Position numbers and translations under genes: made by a program. Below, in pieces: positions 44,337-52,405 of a stretch of 64,000 nucleotides of DNA. Source of the stretch: Eggerthellaceae bacterium. GTDB lineage: Bacteria > Actinomycetota > Coriobacteriia > Coriobacteriales > Eggerthellaceae. Below the pieces are notes generated by a model, which did no database searches, had not been told where the DNA came from, and saw nothing but the letters and a program-made list of their open reading frames with translations. The stretch lies in the NCBI GenBank assembly GCA_015062605.1, contig SUUI01000005.1, forward strand, positions 39,625 to 103,624, given 5' to 3'. Every line of letters begins with the position of its first letter. Within the stretch, counting starts at the first letter, position 1.

Positions 44337-44823
44337 GATAAAGATTCCTATCCTCGCTGGCGATTGGCTTCATTATACGTCATGCGCCTCACGTGACACA
44401 CGCTACGGCGTAAGCAAGTGAGTCGTTTTTCGATAGCTCCCGATTTAACACTATACAGTACTATGTCATACCATTCGGTATTAGTGATGCATCAACAAGC
44501 TTCTGAACTGGGAAAATACCTTAATTCTGTACTGTGTTTAGCACGGTGAACGGCATATTCTTCAAGGCGAGTGATACTATTTAGGCTGTGAATGGCAGAA
44601 CGATTACGGCGAACGGCTTCTCTCATGCATTTTTATGCATTTTGGCATTTTCGACAACTATGCCGTTTATCCTCATTTTACAGCCGTTTATACCTCTGAA
44701 CTGCGGTTTTTCGTACTTTTGCCGTTTATTTCATGCCGCTCGGATTGCCAATACGTCATACATTTATGCATTTTTGCTATACTAATATGCAGTTAAAGCA
44801 CATCACTCACGGAAGGAGACCCC
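44337..44823. other. AT-rich intergenic region with short repeats
   Basis: Almost 490 bases without a convincing gene. GCCGTTTAT occurs three times (44662-44670, 44683-44691, 44721-44729), and TATGCATTTT twice. A hydrophobic reading frame at 44588-44785 arises from T-runs and has no ribosome binding site. The promoter at 44775-44783 serves the 58-residue gene. Confidence 0.5.
44775..44783 (+). promoter_or_regulatory. Extended -10 promoter of the 58-residue membrane protein
   Basis: TGCTATACT (TGn-TATACT), about 40 bases before the ATG at 44824; no good -35 element. Confidence 0.45.
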
Positions 44824-45000
44824 ATGACCGCAGTAATCGCATTTTCAGTTATCGCTTTCTTTTTCGTGCTCGCAATCGTTATGATGCATCACACCTTCGT
44901 CAAGAACGCAAATGGCGAAGAAGCCATCATCACCCGCGCCGCACTTGGTACTTGCCTGGCTGTTTGCCTCGGTGTCATCGCCATCGTTCCGATGCTGTAG
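44824..45000 (+). CDS. Small membrane protein, 58 residues, two helices
   Basis: Reads MTAVIAFSVIAFFFVLAIVM, then a short polar turn (HHTFVKNANGEEA) and a second helix (LGTCLAVCLGVIAIVPML). GGAAGGAG lies five bases before the ATG; an extended -10 promoter is upstream and an intrinsic terminator (45068-45092) downstream, so a complete transcription unit surrounds it. Function unknown; a small membrane regulator or hairpin peptide. Confidence 0.72.
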   Translation: MTAVIAFSVIAFFFVLAIVMMHHTFVKNANGEEAIITRAALGTCLAVCLGVIAIVPML

Positions 45001-45067
45001 ACGCATCTGTTTTCGTGAGTTCGCCCGCACGTTTGCGGGTGACTCACCCGAACGGAGAAAAGAATCG

Positions 45068-45092
45068 AGCGCCTCTGGCGCTTTCTTTTTTC
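45068..45092 (+). terminator. Terminator of the 58-residue membrane protein gene
   Basis: AGCGCC/GGCGCT stem with a 3-base loop, followed by TTTCTTTTTT. Confidence 0.75.
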
Positions 45093-45108
45093 CCATTTTT
45101 CATATTGA

Positions 45109-45143
45109 AAGCAAAGGGGGCTCAGCACATCCCCCCTTTGCTT
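45109..45143. terminator. Long hairpin downstream of the esterase gene
   Basis: AAGCAAAGGGGG and CCCCCTTTGCTT are perfect 12-base arms with an 11-base loop, 19 bases past the esterase stop; likely bidirectional. Confidence 0.6.
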
Positions 45144-45162
45144 GTATCTTTAGTTGGCTTCT

Positions 45163-46050
45163 TTAATACGTTTCGAGTACTCCAAGAACTTGTTTGAAAG
45201 CGATTTCCGCTTCTGGAATCGGAAAGAACGGCCATATGTGGTTCATTTCCTGTCCGATGATAAGCCGAGCGTTTATGCCTGTCTCCACGAGCTTGTCATG
45301 AAATGCCGTAACGTCAGCAAAGAATATCTCATGGGTACCCACGAAGAGCGTTGTCGGGGGCATCGACGCTATGTCGCCGAATAACGGGCTTACGCGCCAA
45401 TCCGATGTTGGCGTCTCCCCCGCCCACGCTTCTCCGATACAGCGCAACCCGTCTACGCCGAGCATCGGGTCAACCTTTAGAAGCTCATCGTAATCGCCTG
45501 ACATCGAAACATCGACCCAGGGGGAGAAAAGCACTGCACACGTCGGCTTTGGAAGATGCTTTTGGGCTACATGCATGCAAAACGAAGCGGCAAGACCCCC
45601 ACCAGCGGAATCCCCCATAAGAACGATGGGCTTACCCGATGCGAGCGCCACATCATACAAACGATCAAGTTGCCAGAAAGCCTCTTGATACGTATGGTTT
45701 GGAGCAAGAGGATACACGGGAGAGAACACCGTCGCGTTTGCTTCTGCCGCTATGCGATCGCAGAAGGCAACATGATACGGTGAAACCTGACTGATGAACG
45801 CTCCACCATGGATTGAAATCACGATGCGCCGCGTCGATCGGGAACCATCGAATACGATCGTCTGGCATCCGTCGTCTACCTCAATGCGAATATCGCTAGC
45901 ATAGTCACCTTCGGGAATCACAAATGGCTCTTCTTTTGCCGCCGCACATTCCCGCAAGCGTGCCTTTGCTGCGGACACGCTAGTGAAGTGGTCGTTGCCA
46001 AGCGCCCTTAAGGCGGCTTCGAATTTAATCGCTTCTTCGGATCTGCCCAT
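45163..46050 (-). CDS. Alpha/beta hydrolase, HSL-type esterase
   Basis: A 295-residue hydrolase with oxyanion-hole HGGAF, nucleophile elbow GDSAGGGLA, the acid near EIFFADV and catalytic His in MNHIWP. The pattern matches hormone-sensitive-lipase/acetyl-esterase family (alpha/beta hydrolase fold 3). It is cytoplasmic, with no signal peptide, and probably cleaves short acyl esters. Single-gene unit, 70 bases from the flavoprotein gene on the same strand. Confidence 0.9.
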   Translation of the reverse strand: MGRSEEAIKFEAALRALGNDHFTSVSAAKARLRECAAAKEEPFVIPEGDYASDIRIEVDDGCQTIVFDGSRSTRRIVISIHGGAFISQVSPYHVAFCDRIAAEANATVFSPVYPLAPNHTYQEAFWQLDRLYDVALASGKPIVLMGDSAGGGLAASFCMHVAQKHLPKPTCAVLFSPWVDVSMSGDYDELLKVDPMLGVDGLRCIGEAWAGETPTSDWRVSPLFGDIASMPPTTLFVGTHEIFFADVTAFHDKLVETGINARLIIGQEMNHIWPFFPIPEAEIAFKQVLGVLETY

Positions 46051-46120
46051 CGATTAACCTATTGGGTCCTTTCTTATGAAAGCTGCATAGCAAACGGTTT
46101 CTTGCGCTTTCTGCGTATGT

Positions 46121-47680
46121 CTAATCAAGCGAACGGGCAGCGTCGACAGCAGCCAAATACGCGAATGTGGTTGCAAAACCGCAGGCGCACCCCGCATAGT
46201 ACCAAGGATAGCTCATACCGAAATAGCCACCGGCGTCGTTTCCTGCGGCATAGAGCCCTTCGATAGGAACCCCATCGGTGTTGAGTACTTGGATGCGTTC
46301 GTTGATGCGCAACCCGTCTAAGTTGCAAATGGCAGAACCACCAACCCATACCGCATAGTAAGGCGGCTTCTCGATCGGCAGCAAACGGCGCGGAAGCTTC
46401 CCGAAATCCTCATCGACGCCTTTATGGGCCAACTCGTTATAGCGCTCGACGGTTTTCTTAAGCGTTGCCGAATCCATGCGATCGTCAACCGAAAGCATAG
46501 CCTCGGCAAGCTCCTCGATACTTTGCGCCGTCACCATGAAGCCTTTCTTGAGCACTGGCTTCATGAACCGATGGTAGAACTCCTCGGCACTCTGCGCGAC
46601 TTTCTCTGAATTAATCGCTCCCGCTTTGGGATACGCTCGTGAGCAGATGGTTGTCTCGAAGCTTCTCATTTGCGCCCAATAATTGGAATCGAAGATCTCC
46701 CAGAAGCGATGACTCGGCAGAAGAGAGCCGACATACGCACCGTAGTCGTAGGGGACATCCTCGTTACAGAAGCGATTGCCATAGCAATCGGTGCGCAGCC
46801 ACGGTTGGCTTCCTGGTGTGAAATTCGATCCATCTGGCAGGCCTCGATCGTTGTCCATCCACCAATGCAATTCGCTCATGCCGGCCCCTACCCATGTTGC
46901 CATCTTGATACCATCGCCAACGTGACGATCGGTGGCGCCCCTAAGCGCCGTTGTTGCGGCATCCTGGATCGGGTTGAGATCGTGGCGCATCTCGGCATTC
47001 GCGATATAGCCTCCCGTACACAGGATTACGCCCTTGCTTGCGTTGATTCTCAAGTAGTTCCCATCTGCGTCCTGCGCGATGACGCCACCGATGCGGTCGT
47101 GTTCATCTTGGAGTAGTTGAACGGCGCGCGTGCTCCACCGAAGGTCGAGTCCAAGCTCAATCGCATGATCAAGAAGAATGTTGCTTGCCCGCCATAGCCC
47201 CGTCTCGTTCGGACCCATGGTAACGAACGGAGCGAGGCATGGTACGTGCCCCGTTGCCGGGCTCATATGCAGGCCGCCTGTATCCTTTTGGGCGGTTTCA
47301 ATGGCGACGACAAGCTCACCCGTCGATTCGACAAGGTCGGTATACCAATCCATCATCTCGCCACTGCGGTCGAACCATAGCTGGATGAGGCGCTGATCGG
47401 CACAATAATTCGCATGCCACATGAGGTCGTTGACCACCGTAGCCCTATCGTGGATGATTCCGGCCTCACGCATCTTGCGCGAATTGAAAGCACCGATCCA
47501 ATGAGGACCGCGCGACATGATGCTGCGGGAGTCGATTGCCACTGTTTTAAGACCGAGCTCTGTGGCCTTGGTTGCCGCAATGGAACCCGCCACGCCAACG
47601 CCGACCACCACGAAATCGGCTTCTATGGTTTCTGCTATGCGGTCTTGCGCGATAGGTTGCGGCGCATCTTTCCAACTCAT
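46121..47680 (-). CDS. FAD-dependent fumarate-reductase-like oxidoreductase
   Basis: A 519-residue flavoprotein: dinucleotide-binding FVVVGVGVAGSIAATKATELG (about 24-44), a long capping region, and C-terminal LYAAGNDAGGYFGMSYPWYYAG, the FAD_binding_2 end motif. It lacks a Tat or other signal, so it is cytoplasmic, and has no heme or FMN domain, unlike respiratory flavocytochromes. Eggerthellaceae carry many such proteins that reduce or oxidise dietary and host compounds; the substrate cannot be read from sequence. It is followed on the same strand, across a terminator, by nothing in its unit; the ferredoxin gene is upstream. Confidence 0.85.
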   Translation of the reverse strand: MSWKDAPQPIAQDRIAETIEADFVVVGVGVAGSIAATKATELGLKTVAIDSRSIMSRGPHWIGAFNSRKMREAGIIHDRATVVNDLMWHANYCADQRLIQLWFDRSGEMMDWYTDLVESTGELVVAIETAQKDTGGLHMSPATGHVPCLAPFVTMGPNETGLWRASNILLDHAIELGLDLRWSTRAVQLLQDEHDRIGGVIAQDADGNYLRINASKGVILCTGGYIANAEMRHDLNPIQDAATTALRGATDRHVGDGIKMATWVGAGMSELHWWMDNDRGLPDGSNFTPGSQPWLRTDCYGNRFCNEDVPYDYGAYVGSLLPSHRFWEIFDSNYWAQMRSFETTICSRAYPKAGAINSEKVAQSAEEFYHRFMKPVLKKGFMVTAQSIEELAEAMLSVDDRMDSATLKKTVERYNELAHKGVDEDFGKLPRRLLPIEKPPYYAVWVGGSAICNLDGLRINERIQVLNTDGVPIEGLYAAGNDAGGYFGMSYPWYYAGCACGFATTFAYLAAVDAARSLD

Positions 47681-47780
47681 CAGAACCCTCCTCGTCTTCG
47701 GCTTTTAAAGCTTCCACCACGGCAATTCAGACACCATGTACTACGCATTATGATAGCTAATAATCCGTGAGCGTAAAAAC

Positions 47781-47807
47781 AGAAACGGCGCGTTAAGCGC
47801 CGTTTCT
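47781..47807 (-). terminator. Terminator of the ferredoxin gene
   Basis: GAAACGGCGC/GCGCCGTTTC stem with a 5-base loop and T-rich GTTTTTACG after it on the minus strand. Confidence 0.75.
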
Positions 47808-47836
47808 CACTGTATTGTCGAATATGTAACGGAGTT

Positions 47837-48025
47837 TTAATCCTCGATGATATCCGTGATCGCACCCATGGGGCATTCTTCCATGCAGTTGCCGCATGCG
47901 ATGCACAAATCGTCGTTCACGACATCGGCAACGCCGCCAACGATCTCAAGAACTCCTTCTTCGCAGCTGTCAACGCAAATGCTGCAACCAATGCATTCGT
48001 CGGTATCGATAATCGGATGGGACAT
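47837..48025 (-). CDS. 2[4Fe-4S] ferredoxin
   Basis: A 62-residue bacterial ferredoxin with two CxxCxxCxxxC sets: C11, C14, C17, C21 and C41, C44, C47, C51, the latter followed by Pro (CP). It carries low-potential electrons in the cytoplasm for enzymes such as hydrogenase, IorA or flavoproteins. AGGAG precedes the ATG and an extended -10 promoter is at 48076-48103, so it is a monocistronic unit with its own terminator. Confidence 0.93.
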   Translation of the reverse strand: MSHPIIDTDECIGCSICVDSCEEGVLEIVGGVADVVNDDLCIACGNCMEECPMGAITDIIED

Positions 48026-48075
48026 GATACGCTCCTATCGCTCGGTAATGATTCTCCCTAGTTCATTCTGCGCGC

Positions 48076-48103
48076 AAGATACCATATATCGACGTGTTTG
48101 CAA
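48076..48103 (-). promoter_or_regulatory. Promoter of the ferredoxin gene
   Basis: Minus-strand TTGCAA and TATCTT, 16-base spacer, with TG one base before the -10. Confidence 0.55.
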
Positions 48104-48175
48104 GACCAATTATCAACTTATGTGTAATTACCGTTTAATCAACCGACCAACGGCAAGAACCATGCGACTTCGCGC

Positions 48176-49198
48176 TTAACAGATACGCGGAAGCTGCTCT
48201 CCAACGAGCATGTCGAGAATGCTCTTGCCGCCGAATGCATTACGCAGAAATACCTTCGGACCGCGCTCGGGTTGGACTTCAGACACCGTTCCGATAATGG
48301 CCGCATCAATTCCGTACGGATCGCTTCTCATTGCCTCGAGCGCCGCCTTCGCTTCGTCTGGGGCAACGATGCAGACCATCTTTCCTTCGTTGGCAACTTG
48401 CATGACGTTGTATCCGAGCATCTCGCATGCTCCGCGCACGGCATCCTTCACAGGTACCGATTCCTCTTCTATCGTCATGTCGACATGAGCTTGTCCTGCA
48501 AGCTCGTTGAGCGTACTCGCCAATCCTCCCCTCGTGGGATCGCGGAAGACGCGCGTGTGGGGCGCTGCTTCAAGTACACGCGCGATGAGATGGTTCAACG
48601 GCGCGGCGTCGCTTTGTATGTCGGCGCTGAATCCAAGGTTTTCACGACAGCTCATGATCGTGATACCATGATCGCCGAGCGTACCGCTGACCAGGATCGA
48701 ATCTCCAGGCTGAATGCGGGCGCCACCGAGCTCGATTCCTTCATCTATCAACCCGATACCGCTCGTGTTGATGAACACGCCATCACCATGGCCTTTGTTA
48801 ACCACTTTGGTATCACCCGTCACGATGACCACGCCCGCCTCGCGTGCGGCCTGCGCCATGCTTTGGCAAATGCGGCGCAGATCCTCAATAGGATAACCTT
48901 CTTCTAATATGAACCCACAGCTTAGATATAGCGGCTTTGCACCGCTTGTTGCCACGTCGTTCACGGTTCCGCATACGGCCAAACGTCCGATATCGCCACC
49001 TGGGAAGAAATGGGGCGTGACGACGAAGCTGTCGGTCGAGAACGCCAGGCGCTGTCCGGGGGCAGGAACGGGCAGGACGGCGGCATCATCGCCTTTAAGC
49101 AGATAATCATCCCCATAGGCAGCGAAGAACACTTCGTCGATAATGCGTTTCATCATGATTCCGCCACTGCCATGGCCAAGCATGACCGTCGTATCCAT
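48176..49198 (-). CDS. hypE: Hydrogenase maturation protein HypE
   Basis: A 340-residue AIR-synthase-like protein: MLGHGSGGIMMKRII, FSTDSFVVTPHFFPGG, GTVNDVATSGAKP, and the C-terminal LPRIC whose last cysteine is carbamoylated by HypF and dehydrated to the cyanide ligand. It lies 12 bases after nikR, in a unit 84-residue protein-nikR-hypE. hypF, hypC and hypD are about 40 kb away, so maturation genes are split over two loci. Confidence 0.97.
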   Translation of the reverse strand: MDTTVMLGHGSGGIMMKRIIDEVFFAAYGDDYLLKGDDAAVLPVPAPGQRLAFSTDSFVVTPHFFPGGDIGRLAVCGTVNDVATSGAKPLYLSCGFILEEGYPIEDLRRICQSMAQAAREAGVVIVTGDTKVVNKGHGDGVFINTSGIGLIDEGIELGGARIQPGDSILVSGTLGDHGITIMSCRENLGFSADIQSDAAPLNHLIARVLEAAPHTRVFRDPTRGGLASTLNELAGQAHVDMTIEEESVPVKDAVRGACEMLGYNVMQVANEGKMVCIVAPDEAKAALEAMRSDPYGIDAAIIGTVSEVQPERGPKVFLRNAFGGKSILDMLVGEQLPRIC

Positions 49199-49210
49199 GA
49201 TCAGGCTCCC

Positions 49211-49633
49211 CTAGATGTGTCCACCGGTGGTTGTAACAACCAGCTTTCCGTTTTTGACGCCCTTGGTGCCCAAGATCAGATTCGCGATATCTTGGACCAG
49301 GCCCGTTTCGCCGCGCAGCACGATGACCTCGAGGCAATTGTGCGCATCGAGATGAACGTGCATGGACGAGATGATGTATTCGAAATAATCATGCTGAATG
49401 GCATGCAGCTTTTCCTGAAGGTCGCTTGAGTGATGGTTGAAGGTTATCGTTAACGTACCGAGAACCTCGGTTCCAGGAATCGCGCAATCCTCCTCCACGA
49501 GGGCATCGCGAACAAGGTCGCGCACAACCTCGCTACGGTTTTTAGCCAAACCACGACGAGCGACCAAGCTATCGAAGCGAATCAGTAGGTCCTCGGGCAT
49601 AGCCACCGAGAACCGCATCAGCTCATTACTCAT
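49211..49633 (-). CDS. nikR: Nickel-responsive regulator NikR
   Basis: A 140-residue protein with an N-terminal ribbon-helix-helix (MRFSVAMPEDLLIRFDSLVA, RSEVVRDLVRDAL) and an ACT-like nickel domain. The four nickel ligands are in the correct spacing: H81 (HDYF), H92, H94 and C100. NikR represses nickel uptake genes when nickel is high. It starts one base after the stop of the 84-residue gene and is followed by hypE, so nickel may set hypE and its own expression. Confidence 0.96.
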   Translation of the reverse strand: MSNELMRFSVAMPEDLLIRFDSLVARRGLAKNRSEVVRDLVRDALVEEDCAIPGTEVLGTLTITFNHHSSDLQEKLHAIQHDYFEYIISSMHVHLDAHNCLEVIVLRGETGLVQDIANLILGTKGVKNGKLVVTTTGGHI

Positions 49634-49634
49634 G

Positions 49635-49889
49635 CTACACCAAATTCACCGTCACGCCGGCTGCCGCTTCGGCATCGTCTTCCAAGGCGTCCTTTGCATC
49701 GTCAAGCAAAGCACGCACGTCATCGAGCAGGGCTTGCGCTTCATGCAGTTTGTCGGACACGTTCTGGAAGCTCGCGTCTTCGGCTTGATGAGCCAGCGTA
49801 TGCGTCCAGCGACGCTCTAATTTGATATGGTCGCTGATCTGATCGATCATCTGCTCGAATTGTCCCGTGTTCACTCCATTGGTGCACAT
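49635..49889 (-). CDS. 84-residue helical protein in the nikR-hypE operon
   Basis: Reads MCTNGVNTGQFEQMIDQISD, then HIKLERRWTHTLAHQ and a heptad-rich acidic tail (EAQALLDDVRALLDDAKDAL). It is almost all helical with a likely coiled coil (about 45-70), and the N-terminal half has a Cys and four His that could hold metal. GGGAG lies eight bases before the ATG. The family is not recognised; position with nikR and hypE suggests a nickel or hydrogenase-related accessory role. Confidence 0.65.
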   Translation of the reverse strand: MCTNGVNTGQFEQMIDQISDHIKLERRWTHTLAHQAEDASFQNVSDKLHEAQALLDDVRALLDDAKDALEDDAEAAAGVTVNLV

Positions 49890-49974
49890 GGCAACTACTC
49901 CCTTCTAGAAGCCGTTTGTTGTTTGCTATTATGATAGGAAACCGACCGCATGAACAGACGCATTAAGGAGCGGT

Positions 49975-50445
49975 GTGAATAATTCCGCAAATAGTAACAT
50001 GTATTATCATGCCATTGACAGGGCATGGACCTTATACGCACACCGTTTGGACGGCAATCGCGATGGTTTCATATGCGTCGTTGGCAATAATGATCTTTCC
50101 GGAGTGGCACGAAACGCCCTTGAAGCGTCCATGGAAAAACTTGGCTACGGCTCTCGCGCGTGCACGTTCATCGCTCTTGTCGACGCATCAGCGGAGGCAG
50201 GCGCGCCCCTTTCGGCGCAACAACTGCTCGAGCTTATAGAGCTTCTCGATCCGGCGATTCTTATCGCAGCCGATGAAGAATCCGCACGCGCTCTTAGCGA
50301 GGCGTTCCGTACGAAAATACCCTTGTTCGATCTTTCGCATATAGCAGGGCGAGCCACTGTGGCATTTTCTTCGTTTCAGGGGATGCTGGACTTAATGCCG
50401 GACAAACAGAAGGCGTGGGCAACCCTCAAACGCTTAGCACGCTAG
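49975..50445 (+). CDS. Cytoplasmic protein of unknown function
   Basis: A 156-residue soluble protein with no signal peptide. It contains FICVVGNNDLSGVARNALEA and a Rossmann-like alternation (ILIAADEESARAL, IPLFDLSHIAGRATVAF). The start is GTG at 49975 (AAGGAG upstream); ATG at 49999 is an alternative. It is divergent from the 84-residue/nikR/hypE unit and its stop overlaps that of the convergent trkA by four bases. No family recognised. Confidence 0.6.
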   Translation: MNNSANSNMYYHAIDRAWTLYAHRLDGNRDGFICVVGNNDLSGVARNALEASMEKLGYGSRACTFIALVDASAEAGAPLSAQQLLELIELLDPAILIAADEESARALSEAFRTKIPLFDLSHIAGRATVAFSSFQGMLDLMPDKQKAWATLKRLAR

Positions 50446-51101
50446 TCCTGGATGAGCTTGGAGAAATCCTCGATATAGTTATGGTGCACGCATGCAAGCA
50501 CGGTGTCTCCATGGTATAGGACCGAATCCATACCGGGAATGGAGTTCGCCGAACCATCAGAGCGCTCGAACGCGATGATGCGAACATCGTGGTCATGTTC
50601 GATATCGGCTACTCGGATGCTGTGCCTATCCGTCCAGCTCAAATCGAGGGAGAATCGGAGCACTTCGTAATCACCGAATGTGTCCAGATGAGATCCGCGA
50701 CCCGAGATGATTTTCGAGAAAACCTCTTCTGCAACAAGCGAGGTGCCGCACACATAATCCATGCCGAGTTGCATGTAGGCACGTTCGTGATCGGGGTTGT
50801 AGAGGCGTACGATGACGTGCTCCACGCCGAACAGACGCTCGGCGACTTCGGCAATCATCAGATTCGTATTGTCGGATTGCGTGACTGCGGCTACAACATC
50901 GCAGTCCAGCACGCCCGCCTTACGAAGGGTTGCCTCATCAAAACCCGTGCCCGTGATTATCGAGCCATTGAAATTACGGCCGAGATTCGTGAAAGATTCG
51001 GGGTCCCTGTCGACGACGCTGACGTTATCGCCATTATCGGAAAGCATGCTTGCGAGCTGCGAACCGACTCGTCCACACCCGACAACGATTACATTGCTCA
51101 A
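50442..51101 (-). CDS. trkA: TrkA/KtrA-type potassium channel regulatory subunit
   Basis: A 219-residue RCK protein: TrkA-N nucleotide-binding Rossmann fold (VIVVGCGRVGSQLASML, VVDRDPESF, GFDEATLRKAG) and a TrkA-C domain (about 140-219). It gates a TrkH/KtrB channel in response to nucleotide binding; the only TrkH gene here is at 18214-19737, so the pair is split. The length is one module (as in KtrA), not the duplicated 450-residue E. coli TrkA. Its last codon overlaps the convergent neighbour's stop. Confidence 0.94.
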   Translation of the reverse strand: MSNVIVVGCGRVGSQLASMLSDNGDNVSVVDRDPESFTNLGRNFNGSIITGTGFDEATLRKAGVLDCDVVAAVTQSDNTNLMIAEVAERLFGVEHVIVRLYNPDHERAYMQLGMDYVCGTSLVAEEVFSKIISGRGSHLDTFGDYEVLRFSLDLSWTDRHSIRVADIEHDHDVRIIAFERSDGSANSIPGMDSVLYHGDTVLACVHHNYIEDFSKLIQD

Positions 51102-51133
51102 GATAGCCCCCTATACGCTCCGCGAACGCAAGA

Positions 51134-51979
51134 TTAGATGCGGGACATTTCAGATAAGGTATTGGAGAACCAGTTGGAATAATTCGGCGGACAATACTTC
51201 TGTGCGGCCCACACGGAAATGGTATATCCATAGCCGGATGCCAAACCGGCGACGTGAGCATTGATGGCATCCTCCCAACAAGAGAAACTCGAAGAGCCCC
51301 AACCCCACGCGTTATACGGCAGGAAGCAATTCGCGCCCTTAGAGCTCTCGGTATTGGAGATGGCAGGCGACCAGCGAGGATCAACACCGTTCTCCCATGC
51401 AGCAGCCGCGAAGGTCACACCCTGACCTGCAAGAGGCGAACCGGAAAGGTACGCATCGATGCGCTCTGCCCACTCTTCGATGAACGCGGTCTTGCCGATG
51501 CTCCAATCAACGTCGGAAAGTGCGCTTAAGCCTTCAGCGGCAGATTGCGCCTTCGCCGCTTCGGCTGCGGCAATGCGCTCCTGCTCGGCTATGCGAGCAG
51601 CTTCCTCGGCAGCACGACGCTCGGCTTCCTTCTTTTCGATAATGGACTGCACGCCATGCGAGATACTGCGTGTAGTGGCTTTCGTCAAAGAGATCGATTC
51701 CGAAATGCTCGCTTCCTCGCTCTTCTGCTGCACGGGACGAGCAAGGACCGCAACGGAAGAAGTCGTTGAGACCTGCGCATCACCGATGCCGAACGTGGTG
51801 CTTTCGGAACCTGCATGCGCGGAAACGGAATTGAACAACAAAATGCAACCCAGCGCTACCGCCAGGCACACTGCGCATGCGATAGCGACTACCGCGCTGA
51901 CATGCGATTTTGTTTGTTCGCGCTCTGCCAAGCTCCCCCGCTTCCACAAAAGGAACGAAAACACATTTAAGCCGCGCAT
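51134..51979 (-). CDS. Membrane-anchored peptidoglycan hydrolase (glucosaminidase-like)
   Basis: A 281-residue exported protein: a membrane anchor (about 27-52), a long Ala/Glu/Arg coiled-coil stalk (KKEAERRAAEEAARIAEQE to about 145), and a C-terminal domain of about 110 residues with SPAISNTESSKGANCF (a catalytic-type Glu after the SxAxxxxES pattern), NAWGWGSSSF and the YCPPN segment. This is the layout of N-acetylglucosaminidase/lysozyme-like hydrolases of Coriobacteriia. The start codon at 51979 has no Shine-Dalgarno and sits in a hairpin (51970-51989), so the first residues are uncertain. It faces the fhaA-pknB cluster. Confidence 0.78.
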   Translation of the reverse strand: MRGLNVFSFLLWKRGSLAEREQTKSHVSAVVAIACAVCLAVALGCILLFNSVSAHAGSESTTFGIGDAQVSTTSSVAVLARPVQQKSEEASISESISLTKATTRSISHGVQSIIEKKEAERRAAEEAARIAEQERIAAAEAAKAQSAAEGLSALSDVDWSIGKTAFIEEWAERIDAYLSGSPLAGQGVTFAAAAWENGVDPRWSPAISNTESSKGANCFLPYNAWGWGSSSFSCWEDAINAHVAGLASGYGYTISVWAAQKYCPPNYSNWFSNTLSEMSRI

Positions 51980-52405
51980 TGCTGCGGCTGACAGCGTGGG
52001 GAGTTTAGAGTAGAGATGCTGCCAAAATGGCTGAAATGTTGGTTCCGTTATTGTAGCGTAGTTGGCGCGCTAAAGGCAAAAAATCCAAAATCTTTTTTAC
52101 GTTTTTGCAACCTTCCACGAATGATCATCGTCAAGAGTGACCGTTTACGGACGCATCGGGTACGCCTAGCCGCCCAAAAACCCAGAAAACGAGTTTTCTC
52201 CACCTCTTTTTTTGGTTATCAGGATGCTTTTAGCCTCCCCGCAGTGCCCAGCTTCCTGTGTTAGTGCGCCTCGAAACGCCACTTCGTGGAGATTCCGATG
52301 GCAAACCGTAGGTTTTACGTGGGAATTGCATAGAGTGAGAGCTCCAAAACGCACAAGTATGGCAAGATAAGATTTTGAAGTGTTGTATCGTTCAGAGGAA
52401 TGGGT
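51980..52405. other. Divergent intergenic region before the fhaA cluster
   Basis: About 420 bases with the hydrolase promoter at 52050-52079 and a short palindrome AAACC-GTA-GGTTT near 52303-52315. No small gene or known riboswitch was recognised; it probably holds promoters for both directions. Confidence 0.5.
52050..52079 (-). promoter_or_regulatory. Promoter of the peptidoglycan hydrolase gene
   Basis: Minus-strand TTGCCT and TACAAT with an 18-base spacer, about 70 bases before the start codon. Confidence 0.55.

Noticed and set aside
44588..44785. 65-residue hydrophobic frame in the AT-rich gap
   Set aside because: Produced by T-runs and repeats; no ribosome binding site and it overlaps the promoter of the 58-residue gene.
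51980..52405. Possible c-di-AMP or other riboswitch upstream of the wall hydrolase
   Set aside because: Conserved core elements of the ydaO/yuaA and cobalamin types could not be found on either strand.
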